A stretch of DNA of 64,000 bases from positions 4,152,001 to 4,216,000 of the forward strand of contig NZ_CP166625.1 in the NCBI RefSeq assembly GCF_041320595.1, given 5' to 3'. This document shows, in pieces, positions 16,408-23,687 of this stretch. The position numbers were made by a program, and so were the translations under genes. The first letter of the stretch is position 1. Every line of letters begins with the position of its first letter. Origin of the DNA: Pleomorphomonas sp. PLEO. Its GTDB lineage: Bacteria; Pseudomonadota; Alphaproteobacteria; Rhizobiales; Pleomorphomonadaceae. A model generated the notes under the pieces. It was not told the origin of the DNA and made no database searches. It saw nothing but the letters and a program-made list of their open reading frames with translations.

Positions 16408-17409
16408 ATGAGCAAGTCATGGATGGTTCGTGCTGAGCGCAACGGCAGGCTATTTGACGTCTTTAAGCAAAGATCATTGGTCGCCATCGGATGGCCTGCG
16501 CTCGGGGACATTTCCGAAGCAAAGACCCGCAAGACGATCAGTGATGCTTTTTCGCGAGCCTACCCCGGAAGCAAAGCCCAAAGCCAAGCGATGGCCGCGG
16601 GGCAGCTCCATCGCTTTGTCAATGAGATGACCATCGGCGACATGGTTGTGACTTATGACCCCTCTCGCCGGGCCTATCTCGTCGGAGAGATTTCCAGCGC
16701 GTATCGACACGATCAATCGGCTGATCCAGAGGATACTCACGTTCGGTCGGTAAGATGGGACGGTGAGGTCAGCCGCGACCTTCTGTCCGTCGAAAGCAGA
16801 AATAGCCTCGGATCAATCTCAACTCTGTTTCGCCTTTCAACTGAGGTCTCTGGAGAACTCAAGAAAGCTCTGTCAGGTAATGCAACGCCTTCTGTGGACG
16901 GAGCAACCCCGGTAAGCGAGGCGGCGGAAGAAGATGTTTTCGAAAACATGGCGAGCCGAGCGCATGAATTCATCAAGGATAAGGTCAACGCTCTGAACTG
17001 GGATGACATGCAGGAGCTCGTGGCTGGCCTTCTTCGCTCACTCGGCTACAAGACAAGGGTTTCGGATAATGGCCCCGATCGCGGCAAGGATATCGTTGCC
17101 TCGCCGGACGGATTTGGCTTTGAGTCACCGCGTATTGTGGTCGAGGTCAAACATCGAAAAGGCGCCATGGGCGCACCGGATGTTCGCAGCTTTCTCGGTG
17201 GTCGTCATCCACAGGACAAGGGTCTTTATGTCAGCACCGGCGGATTCACGCGGGAAGCGCGTTACGAAGCTGAGCGGGCCAACATTCCCACGGCCCTGAT
17301 GGACCTCGACGATCTCGTGAAAAGCCTTCTCGAACAATATGATAAGCTCGACCTTGAGACACAGCAGCTTATTCCGCTGAAGCGCATTTTTGTTCCGGCC
17401 TGGAACTGA
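16408..17409 (+). CDS. Mrr-type restriction endonuclease with EVE/PUA-like N-terminal domain
   Basis: This 333-residue protein has two parts. Residues 1-150 (WMVRAERNGRLFDVF, LVAIGWPALGDIS, GDMVVTYDPSRRAYLVGEI, then HVRSVRW) look like the EVE/PUA-like module often fused to Mrr nucleases. Such modules commonly read modified bases. Residues about 195-310 are an Mrr_cat domain: NWDDMQELVAGLLRSLGYKT, GPDRGKDI (D224), and VVEVKHR (E246-x-K248), the D...E-x-K active site. It should be a stand-alone, possibly modification-dependent DNA endonuclease, since no methylase or partner is nearby. It lies just 3' of tRNA-Tyr and just before an IS3 remnant, which indicates mobility. AAGGTGG precedes the start. 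Confidence 0.85.
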   Translation: MSKSWMVRAERNGRLFDVFKQRSLVAIGWPALGDISEAKTRKTISDAFSRAYPGSKAQSQAMAAGQLHRFVNEMTIGDMVVTYDPSRRAYLVGEISSAYRHDQSADPEDTHVRSVRWDGEVSRDLLSVESRNSLGSISTLFRLSTEVSGELKKALSGNATPSVDGATPVSEAAEEDVFENMASRAHEFIKDKVNALNWDDMQELVAGLLRSLGYKTRVSDNGPDRGKDIVASPDGFGFESPRIVVEVKHRKGAMGAPDVRSFLGGRHPQDKGLYVSTGGFTREARYEAERANIPTALMDLDDLVKSLLEQYDKLDLETQQLIPLKRIFVPAWN

Positions 17410-17488
17410 CAGATCACCTTCAGTGAGAAATGCCCGAACGTCCGCCGTCGTCGATTGGTTCAGACGCAGGGGCCTTTCTTGACGGCTG

Positions 17489-17605
17489 TGAATCACCTTG
17501 GAGACGGCGTGCCGCATCGAGACGGTGGAGGAGGCCCTGCGCCGTTACGGTAAACCTGGGATCTTCAATCCGGATCAGGGAGACAGTTCACCTCGCTCAA
17601 GTTGC
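17489..17605 (+). pseudogene. IS3-family transposase (OrfB) remnant
   Basis: Frame 17492-17578 reads ITLETACRIETVEEALRRYG, then KPGIFNPDQG. It closely recalls the rve integrase core of IS3-family OrfB, where the conserved string is EEAL-x-x-x-G-x-P-x-IFNTDQGSQFTS and contains a catalytic Asp. After DQG the match continues (QFTS) only after a +1 shift. There is no start, no other domain and no terminal inverted repeats, so it is a decayed fragment of about 110 bases. It shows past IS activity beside the restriction gene. Confidence 0.65.
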
Positions 17606-17668
17606 TCTATCTCTTTGTCCTGACGTAGTTGCCAACGCAAAGCCGGTTTCTACTTTCCTGGAATTGCC

Positions 17669-19288
17669 CTAACTCCTCAGCGCCTCGAACAACCGTGCCA
17701 CCGCCTCCGCCCCCGGGTCGGCGTGGCCGCTCAGCTTTTCGGCGTTCACGTAGGCGGCGCGGCCGGCCTTGGCGACACTCAGGGTGGCGGTGTGATCGGC
17801 TCCCCTGCGGGCCGCCACGGCGGCGGCGGCAATACCCTCGTTCAGGGCGGAAAGCGCCGGGTGAAGGGCGTCGATCATGGTGCGGTCGCCCAGCCTTGCC
17901 CCGCCGATTTCCTGCATGCGTGCCAGCCCGGCCAAGAGCGCATCGCGCATGGGCAAACCGCTGGAGGCCGCATCGCCGGCCGCTGCGAAGAAGATCGCCA
18001 GCAGCACACCCGAGGAGCCGCCCATGGTTTGGCTGAACTCGAGCCCGATGGCCCGATAGAGCTGGGTATGGTCGGCGAGCGGCAGGTGATCCAAGGCTCC
18101 GATCAATGCCTTGGCCGCGCCGGCAAGCGTGGATCCGGTGTCACCATCGCCCGATTTTGCGTCCAGCGCATTCAGCTCGGATTCGAGCGAGATCATGATG
18201 TCGCAGCACTTTACCAGGAAATCGCGCGTTGCCGGATGCTGCGAGGGGATCGGCAGGATCGGCCTCAGGCCATCGGGCAGCGCCAAGGCGACGGGAGTGA
18301 TGACCCGATGGCAGCCAGGCCACGCCGACATGGCGACGGCACTCAGGAGCGACGCCTCGTCGTCGGGCGTCAGGGGACAGATCGACACCGAGACACCGCG
18401 CATATCCAGCGACGTCATCATCGAGGCCGGCCCGACGATGAACTTGATCTTCTTGCCCAGTTCCGAGCGCAACAGCTCGTAGGCCAGCACCGACATTTCC
18501 AGCACCGAGGCGCCACCGAGATTGTTGAGCAAAGCGACATATTCGCTGTCGCCGGCTTGCGCTGCCAGCTTGTCGATCATCGCCGCCATCGCCTGCTCGG
18601 CACCGAGAAAGTCGATCTGCTCCACGCCCGGTTCGCCGTGAATGCCGAGGCCCAGTTCGGCCTTGCCCGGCGCAATGCGGCTCTCCTTGGCCGAGCCGGG
18701 CACGGTGCAGGTATCCAGCGACATGCCGATCGAGCGGGTACCGGCAATGACCCTTTCGGCGGCCTGGGTGACGGTGGCGAGATCGCGGCCCTTCTCGGCG
18801 AGATCACCGGCCACCTTGTGCACGAACAGCGTGCCGGCCAGCCCGCGCGATTGCGGCAGGTTGGGCAGGGCAATGTCATCGTCGACGACGACCATGTTCA
18901 CCTTGAGGCCGAAGGCGCGCGCCCGCTCGGCGGCGAGGCCGAAGTTCAGCCGGTCGCCGGTATAGTTCTTGACCACCAGCAGGCAGCCGGCCGGTCCGGT
19001 CGCGGCTAGAATGCCGGCCAGCACCGCGTCGACGGATGGCGAGGCGAAGACATCGCCGCAAACCGCCGCCGTCAGCATGCCCGGCCCGACAAAGCCGGCA
19101 TGCGCCGGCTCGTGCCCCGAGCCACCGCCGGAGACGATGGCAACCCGGCTCTTGTCCCAATCGGCGCGCATCACGACGCGGATGTGGGGAAAGCCATCCA
19201 GCCGCGTCAGGCGCCCGCCGGAGGCCATCACGGTTCCCTCGATCGCTTCGGTGACGATGTTCTCACGCCTGTTCATGAACTGCGTCAT
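17669..19288 (-). CDS. Dihydroxyacetone kinase family protein, DhaK-DhaL fusion
   Basis: The product has 539 residues; GGGGGGA precedes the ATG at 19288. The N-terminal DhaK domain (about 10-330) shows IVSGGGSGHEPAHAGFVGPG, VVKNYTGDRLNFGLAAE and the substrate-binding His in GLGIHGEPG (H217). The C-terminal DhaL domain (about 355-539) has DAKSGDGDTGSTLAG (381-385) and QTMGGSSGVL, which bind ATP-Mg. This single-chain, ATP-dependent form phosphorylates dihydroxyacetone or related ketoses or aldoses such as erythrulose or glyceraldehyde. It is the last gene of the polyol-type ABC operon, separated from the ATPase genes by two strong hairpins. This suggests that the imported sugar or polyol is used through a triose or tetrulose phosphate. 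Confidence 0.92.
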   Translation of the reverse strand: MTQFMNRRENIVTEAIEGTVMASGGRLTRLDGFPHIRVVMRADWDKSRVAIVSGGGSGHEPAHAGFVGPGMLTAAVCGDVFASPSVDAVLAGILAATGPAGCLLVVKNYTGDRLNFGLAAERARAFGLKVNMVVVDDDIALPNLPQSRGLAGTLFVHKVAGDLAEKGRDLATVTQAAERVIAGTRSIGMSLDTCTVPGSAKESRIAPGKAELGLGIHGEPGVEQIDFLGAEQAMAAMIDKLAAQAGDSEYVALLNNLGGASVLEMSVLAYELLRSELGKKIKFIVGPASMMTSLDMRGVSVSICPLTPDDEASLLSAVAMSAWPGCHRVITPVALALPDGLRPILPIPSQHPATRDFLVKCCDIMISLESELNALDAKSGDGDTGSTLAGAAKALIGALDHLPLADHTQLYRAIGLEFSQTMGGSSGVLLAIFFAAAGDAASSGLPMRDALLAGLARMQEIGGARLGDRTMIDALHPALSALNEGIAAAAVAARRGADHTATLSVAKAGRAAYVNAEKLSGHADPGAEAVARLFEALRS

Positions 19289-19349
19289 GTTGGTCCCCCC
19301 TCATGCCAATTCGCGAAGATGCTGACGCATCCGCTCATTGAAATCACTG

Positions 19350-19388
19350 CCGATTTCTCATTTGCGTCAGGGGCATGAGAAATCGGCA
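19350..19388 (-). repeat. Perfect 13-bp inverted repeat (hairpin 1) between transporter and kinase genes
   Basis: GCCGATTTCTCAT (19350-19362) and ATGAGAAATCGGC (19376-19388) pair perfectly around a 13-base loop. It lies in the 138-base gap between the ATPase and kinase genes of one operon. No T-run follows, so an RNA-processing, stability or partial-attenuation role is more likely than full termination. Confidence 0.75.
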
Positions 19389-19395
19389 AACGGAA

Positions 19396-19428
19396 TACCA
19401 AGAGGCATTTTCAATGCATCTTGGTATC
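19396..19428 (-). repeat. Compound inverted repeat (hairpin 2) overlapping the ATPase stop codon
   Basis: ATACCAAGA-g-GCATT-ttc-AATGC-a-TCTTGGTAT forms a 14-bp stem with one internal mismatch and a three-base loop. It ends on the stop codon of the upstream ATPase gene (19427-19429) and lies 7 bases from hairpin 1. The two together probably mark an mRNA 3' end or processing point. Confidence 0.75.
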
Positions 19429-20422
19429 AGACAATGCGCGCGCCGGCGGCGTCGAAATAGAATGGCTTCAGCGGCTGGATCTTGACGATGTCCCCTGCCC
19501 GCAACGGTGTGTGGGCATCGATGACGGTGGTCAGATCGTGGCTCTTGAACGCCAGGTGCAGGCGGGTCTGGTCCCCCAGATGTTCGACCCGCTTGACCAA
19601 GCTGTCCTGCCCTTCGCCTTGCTGGATTTGCTCGGGGCGCATGCCGATATAGGTCGCGCCCGAAGGCGCCGGGCCGAACAGGTCGGCCGGCAGGATATTG
19701 ATATGCGGCTGCCCCAGGCGCCCGGCGGCGTAGATGCTGACCGGCTGTTCGTAGATCTCGCGCGGCGTGCCGAATTGCACCAGCCGACCATGGTCGAGAA
19801 CGCCGACATGGGTGGCCATGGTCATCGCCTCGATCTGATCGTGGGTGACGTAGAGAAAGGTTGCCCCGAGATTGGCCTGGATGTTCTTGAGTTCGATGCG
19901 CAAATCGGCGCGCAACTTGGCGTCCAGCGACGACAGCGGCTCGTCCATCAGGTAGACCGACGGATTGCGAACCAGCGCGCGACCGATGGACACCCGCTGC
20001 ATCTCGCCGCCGGACAGGGCCGTCGCCTTGTTGTCGAGCTTGTGGGAGATTTGCAGGATTTCGGCCACCTCGGCCACCTTGCGGTCCATGTCAGCCTTGG
20101 GCGTCCTGAGCAAGGGCGATTTCAGCGGAAACTCCATGTTCTCGCGCACGGTCAGATGCGGATAGAGCGAATATTGCTGGAACACCATCGCCACATTGCG
20201 CTGGGCCGGCGGCAAGCCCCGCATAGACTGCCCCGCGATGAACACCTCGCCAGCATCGGGCTTGTCCAATCCGGAAACCATGCGCAACAGCGTGGTTTTT
20301 CCCGCGCCGGTCGGCCCCAACAGCACCACGAAGGCGCCGTCGGGAATCGTCAGGGAAACCTCGGCAAGGGCGGTCTGTGGGCCGAAGGATTTCGAGACGC
20401 TCTGCAAAAGGACTTCAGCCAT
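19427..20422 (-). CDS. Sugar/polyol ABC transporter ATP-binding protein (GlpT/MalK-like)
   Basis: The 331-residue ATPase has Walker A GPTGAGKTT, Q-loop MVFQQYSLYPHLTV, signature LSGGEMQRVSIGRAL, Walker B VYLMDEPLSSLD, H-loop VTHDQIEA and a C-terminal TOBE-like domain (YIGMRPEQIQ, then HLAFKSHD). The SGGEMQR signature and a partner ATPase just upstream recall the two-ATPase glycerol importer GlpST of Rhizobium. It overlaps the partner by eight bases. Hairpin 2 overlaps its stop codon. Confidence 0.9.
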   Translation of the reverse strand: MAEVLLQSVSKSFGPQTALAEVSLTIPDGAFVVLLGPTGAGKTTLLRMVSGLDKPDAGEVFIAGQSMRGLPPAQRNVAMVFQQYSLYPHLTVRENMEFPLKSPLLRTPKADMDRKVAEVAEILQISHKLDNKATALSGGEMQRVSIGRALVRNPSVYLMDEPLSSLDAKLRADLRIELKNIQANLGATFLYVTHDQIEAMTMATHVGVLDHGRLVQFGTPREIYEQPVSIYAAGRLGQPHINILPADLFGPAPSGATYIGMRPEQIQQGEGQDSLVKRVEHLGDQTRLHLAFKSHDLTTVIDAHTPLRAGDIVKIQPLKPFYFDAAGARIV

Positions 20423-21509
20423 GATGCAGCACCTTTTGATTGGCCGTTGAGATCAACGCATGGCCATTGGCCGCGAACAGCGAGATCGAGCGGGCATCGA
20501 ACCTGAGCCCGACGGTATCGCCAACGATCGCCACCTTGTCCGAACCGATACGGACCTTGACCTGCCCAAGCGCCGTATCCAGCGTGACGATCTGCGTGGT
20601 GCCGAGATATTCGACCGCGAGGATGCGCCCGCGATATCCCGCATCGTCGTCCAGATGAACATGCTCGGGCCGCACGCCCAGGACCAGCCCGCCGTCGTCG
20701 CCGCTGATCATCTTGGGGATGTGTACCTCGGTGCCAGCCAGCATGACCGAGGTCGCGCCATTTCCCACCATGCCGTCGAACGGCAACAGGTTCATTGCCG
20801 GAGAGCCGATGAACTTTGCCACGAAGGTGGTGGCCGGCCAGTCGTAGATTTCCTGCGGGCGGCCGAACTGCTCGACGACGCCGTGGTTCATCACCACGAT
20901 CTTGTCGCCCATCTGCATGGCCTCGAGCTGGTCATGCGTCACATAGACCGTGGTGGCGTGCATCCGGTCGTGAAGGGCGCGCAGCTCTTGCGCCATGTGC
21001 TCGCGGAACTCGGCGTCCAGCGCGCCCAGCGGCTCATCCATGAGAAAGCAGGCTGGATCGCGCACCACGGCGCGCCCGAGCGCGACGCGCTGCCGGTCGC
21101 CGCCGGACAGTCCACCCACCGGCTTTTCCAGCAACGCGGTGATGCCCAGAATCTCGGCGACTTCGTTGACCTTGGCGCGCACCTGGTCGCGCGGCATTCC
21201 CTGGCTGACCAAGGGATAGGAGATGTTCTTGCGCACGTTCATGTGCGGATAGAGCGCGAACATCTGGAACACGAAGGCGATATCACGCTTGGAGGCCGGC
21301 TTCTGGCTGACTTCGATGCCGTTGATGTAGATCTCGCCCGCCGTCGGCAGCTCCAGCCCGGCGATCATGCGCAACGTGGTCGTCTTGCCGCAGCCCGACG
21401 GGCCCAACAGCATGAAGAACTCGCCGTCTTCAATGGTAAAGCTGGACGACTGCACGGCGGTGAAAGCGCCAAATTCCTTGCGTAGGTTCTTGATGACGAT
21501 CTGTGCCAT
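20415..21509 (-). CDS. Sugar/polyol ABC transporter ATP-binding protein (GlpS/UgpC-like)
   Basis: The product has 364 residues. It shows Walker A GPSGCGKTT, Q-loop FVFQMFALYPHMNV, signature LSGGDRQRVALGRA, Walker B CFLMDEPLGALD, H-loop THDQLEAMQM and a TOBE domain with LGVRPEHVHLDDD and VEYLGTTQIVTLD. It heterodimerises, by inference, with the smaller ATPase encoded next. The gene follows the 62-codon membrane-protein gene after three bases, and all genes from 25019 to 17669 run in the same direction. Confidence 0.92.
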   Translation of the reverse strand: MAQIVIKNLRKEFGAFTAVQSSSFTIEDGEFFMLLGPSGCGKTTTLRMIAGLELPTAGEIYINGIEVSQKPASKRDIAFVFQMFALYPHMNVRKNISYPLVSQGMPRDQVRAKVNEVAEILGITALLEKPVGGLSGGDRQRVALGRAVVRDPACFLMDEPLGALDAEFREHMAQELRALHDRMHATTVYVTHDQLEAMQMGDKIVVMNHGVVEQFGRPQEIYDWPATTFVAKFIGSPAMNLLPFDGMVGNGATSVMLAGTEVHIPKMISGDDGGLVLGVRPEHVHLDDDAGYRGRILAVEYLGTTQIVTLDTALGQVKVRIGSDKVAIVGDTVGLRFDARSISLFAANGHALISTANQKVLHHG

Positions 21510-21512
21510 CGT

Positions 21513-21701
21513 TTACTCCGGAAAATGGCTGACGATGATGAACATGACCGTTCCGATCAACGTCACTAGAAAGGAATACGTGAACAGCACGAGAGCGATG
21601 GGCTGCATCAGCATGACCACGCCGAGGGCGATCAATATGGTGGCGACCATCTCCCACGCCCCTCGGCGCAGATGCAGCAGGCCATGGATGAAGTTGCTCA
21701 T
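21513..21701 (-). CDS. Small two-helix membrane protein in the polyol ABC operon (62 aa)
   Basis: The 62-residue product has two hydrophobic helices (MVATILIALGVVMLMQPIA, then LFTYSFLVTLIGTVMFIIV) joined by a tight turn. Its ATG overlaps the stop of the permease gene (ATGA at 21701-21698), and the next ATPase gene starts three bases after its stop, so it is embedded in the operon. Rhizobial glycerol transporter operons carry a comparable small membrane protein (DUF2160) at this place. This one is shorter and I cannot confirm the family. It may be an accessory subunit of the importer. Confidence 0.75.
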   Translation of the reverse strand: MSNFIHGLLHLRRGAWEMVATILIALGVVMLMQPIALVLFTYSFLVTLIGTVMFIIVSHFPE

Positions 21702-22636
21702 TTGCGAACCGCCCCGAAAGTGATGCCGCGCAGCAGGTGTTTGCGGAGCAGGATGGTGAAGATCATGATCGGCAGCAGGAACAGCGTGGCGCCGGCGGCC
21801 ACGGCGGGCCAGTCCTTGCCGCCCGAGCCGATGATCGTGGGGATGAACGGTGGCGCTGTCTGCGCCGTGCCCGAGGTGAGGAGCACCGCGAAAGCGTATT
21901 CATTCCAGGAAAAGATCAGGCAGAAGATGGCGGTGGAGGCGATGCCGGTGGCCGCCTGCGGCAGGACGACCTTGTAAAAGGCCTGGAAGCGCGTGTAGCC
22001 GTCGATCAGCGCCGCTTCTTCGTATTCGATGGGGATTTCATCGATGAACCCCTTCAACAGCCAGACCGACAGCGACAGGTTCACGGCGGTGTAAAGCAGG
22101 ATCATGCCGAGGTGGGTGTCGCTCAATCCCATCTGCCGGTACATCAGGAAGATGGGGATGGCGACGGCGATGGGCGGCATCATCCGGGTCGACAGGATGA
22201 AGAACAGCAGATCGTCCTTCAAGGGAACCTTGAAGCGGCTGAAGGCATAGGCGGCAATGGTGCCGAGGAACACCGACAGAAAGGTCGAGCCAAAGCCGAT
22301 GATCACCGAGTTCATGAACCGCTCGCCGTAGCGCGAGGGGCCATTGATGACCATGCCATATTGCCGCACGATCGTGTCGTACCAGGTGGTCGGCGGTCCC
22401 ATGGCGGCCAGATCTTCTGGCGTCACCCGGCTGCGCGAGGTGAAGAGATTGACGTATCCCTCCAGCGACGGCGTGAAGACCACTTTCGGGGGATAGGCGA
22501 TGGCATCGGCCGGTGTCTTGAAGCCGGTGGCGATGATCCAGGCGAGCGGCAGCAAGGTCAGCAGCGCGTAGCCGATAACCAGCACTCCAGCGAACCACTT
22601 CTGGCGGTTTGACGGCTCGGTGATGGAGTAGCTCAT
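21698..22636 (-). CDS. Carbohydrate ABC transporter permease (MalG/GlpQ type)
   Basis: The product has 312 residues from the ATG at 22636, which overlaps the previous stop. An N-terminal helix (WFAGVLVIGYALLTLLPLAW) is followed by a periplasmic segment (ITRSR-like FTSRSRVTPEDLAAM) and about five further helices. The EAA coupling motif is EYEEAALIDGYTRFQAFYKVV, near residue 205. It pairs with the MalF-type permease upstream. The extra periplasmic stretch after helix 1 (about 60 residues) is seen in GlpQ-like permeases. Confidence 0.92.
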   Translation of the reverse strand: MSYSITEPSNRQKWFAGVLVIGYALLTLLPLAWIIATGFKTPADAIAYPPKVVFTPSLEGYVNLFTSRSRVTPEDLAAMGPPTTWYDTIVRQYGMVINGPSRYGERFMNSVIIGFGSTFLSVFLGTIAAYAFSRFKVPLKDDLLFFILSTRMMPPIAVAIPIFLMYRQMGLSDTHLGMILLYTAVNLSLSVWLLKGFIDEIPIEYEEAALIDGYTRFQAFYKVVLPQAATGIASTAIFCLIFSWNEYAFAVLLTSGTAQTAPPFIPTIIGSGGKDWPAVAAGATLFLLPIMIFTILLRKHLLRGITFGAVRK

Positions 22637-23580
22637 CTGTCTTTCACCTTGTTGAGCGCCTTCACGTAGATCGAGGCCAGACCGAAAACGGTCACGAACA
22701 GGATGACCGCGTAGGCCGAGGCAAAGCCGGTGCGCCATTTCTCGAAGGCTTCGCGCTTGAGATCGATCGAGGTCAGCAGGGTGGTGGCGCCAGGGCCGCC
22801 GCCGGTGAGCTGCACCACGAGGTCGAACATCTTGAAGTTCTCGATGCCCCGGAACAGCACGGCCAGCATCAGAAAGGGCAGCGCCATTGGCAGCGTGATG
22901 GTCCAGAACTGCCGCCACTTGCTGGCGCGATCGCATTCGGCGGCTTCATAGATGCTGGGAGGGATCGACCTCAGACCAGCCAGACAGATCAGCATCACGA
23001 AAGGCGTCCACATCCAGGTGTCGACGAGGACGATCGTCCAAGGGGCGAGCGAGACATCACCGATCATGGAGAAGCTGGCGGGATCGACGCCGGATATGAA
23101 CTCTATGAAGTAATTGAACAATCCGATCTGTGGCTGATACAGGAAGGTCCAGAAATTGCCGACGACGGCCGGTGACAGCATCATCGGCAGCACGATCAGC
23201 GTCGTCCAGAGATCGTTGCCGCGAAACTTTTTGTTGATGAGATAGGCCAGCGTAAAGCCGATCACCACCTGCAGAACGATGGTCCAGATCAGGAAGTGCG
23301 CGGTCGCCTGCAAGGATGCCCAAGTATCGGGATTAGTCAGGATCTTGCGGTAGTTGTCGAAGCCAACAAACTCGACCGGGTTATTGGGTCGGTTGGTGCG
23401 AAAATTCGTCAAGCTCAGGCGGATCGTCCAGATCAGCGGAAAGATGTTCACCGCCAGCAGCAGAAATATGGTCGGCGTCACGAACAGCCAGGCGATTGTC
23501 CTGTCAGAAACACCCCTGATACGGCGCGCAAGTTTGGGTGGCGTGGCTGACGCGACGCGTTGGACGAGATGATCGGACAT
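22633..23580 (-). CDS. Carbohydrate ABC transporter permease (MalF/GlpP type)
   Basis: The product has 315 residues. I chose the ATG at 23580 (MSDHLVQRV) over an upstream in-frame ATG that lies in the hairpin region. There are six helices, starting with TIAWLFVTPTIFLLLAVNIF. VGFDNYRKILTNPDTWASL is the usual loop of sugar permeases, and the EAA motif is SIYEAAECDRASKWRQFW. It forms the channel with the 21698-22636 product. Confidence 0.92.
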   Translation of the reverse strand: MSDHLVQRVASATPPKLARRIRGVSDRTIAWLFVTPTIFLLLAVNIFPLIWTIRLSLTNFRTNRPNNPVEFVGFDNYRKILTNPDTWASLQATAHFLIWTIVLQVVIGFTLAYLINKKFRGNDLWTTLIVLPMMLSPAVVGNFWTFLYQPQIGLFNYFIEFISGVDPASFSMIGDVSLAPWTIVLVDTWMWTPFVMLICLAGLRSIPPSIYEAAECDRASKWRQFWTITLPMALPFLMLAVLFRGIENFKMFDLVVQLTGGGPGATTLLTSIDLKREAFEKWRTGFASAYAVILFVTVFGLASIYVKALNKVKDR

Positions 23581-23649
23581 GGTTTTGCTTTCCTGGAGCA
23601 ACGGGCATCGGGCGCGGGATAGATCCGGCTCGCTTAAGCCTCGCGGAAA

Positions 23650-23681
23650 TGCCACCCGCGATCCGTCCGGAGCGGGTGGCA
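23650..23681 (-). terminator. Hairpin between binding-protein and permease genes
   Basis: TGCCACCCGC and GCGGGTGGCA form a perfect 10-bp stem with a 12-base loop, seven bases after the binding-protein stop codon. Such hairpins commonly stabilise or attenuate the mRNA so that binding protein is made in excess over permease. Confidence 0.65.
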
Positions 23682-23687
23682 ATCAGG

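Noticed and set aside
17723-19009. 428-codon plus-strand frame opposite the dihydroxyacetone kinase
   Set aside because: His/Arg/Gln-rich antisense of a gene with all DhaK and DhaL motifs.
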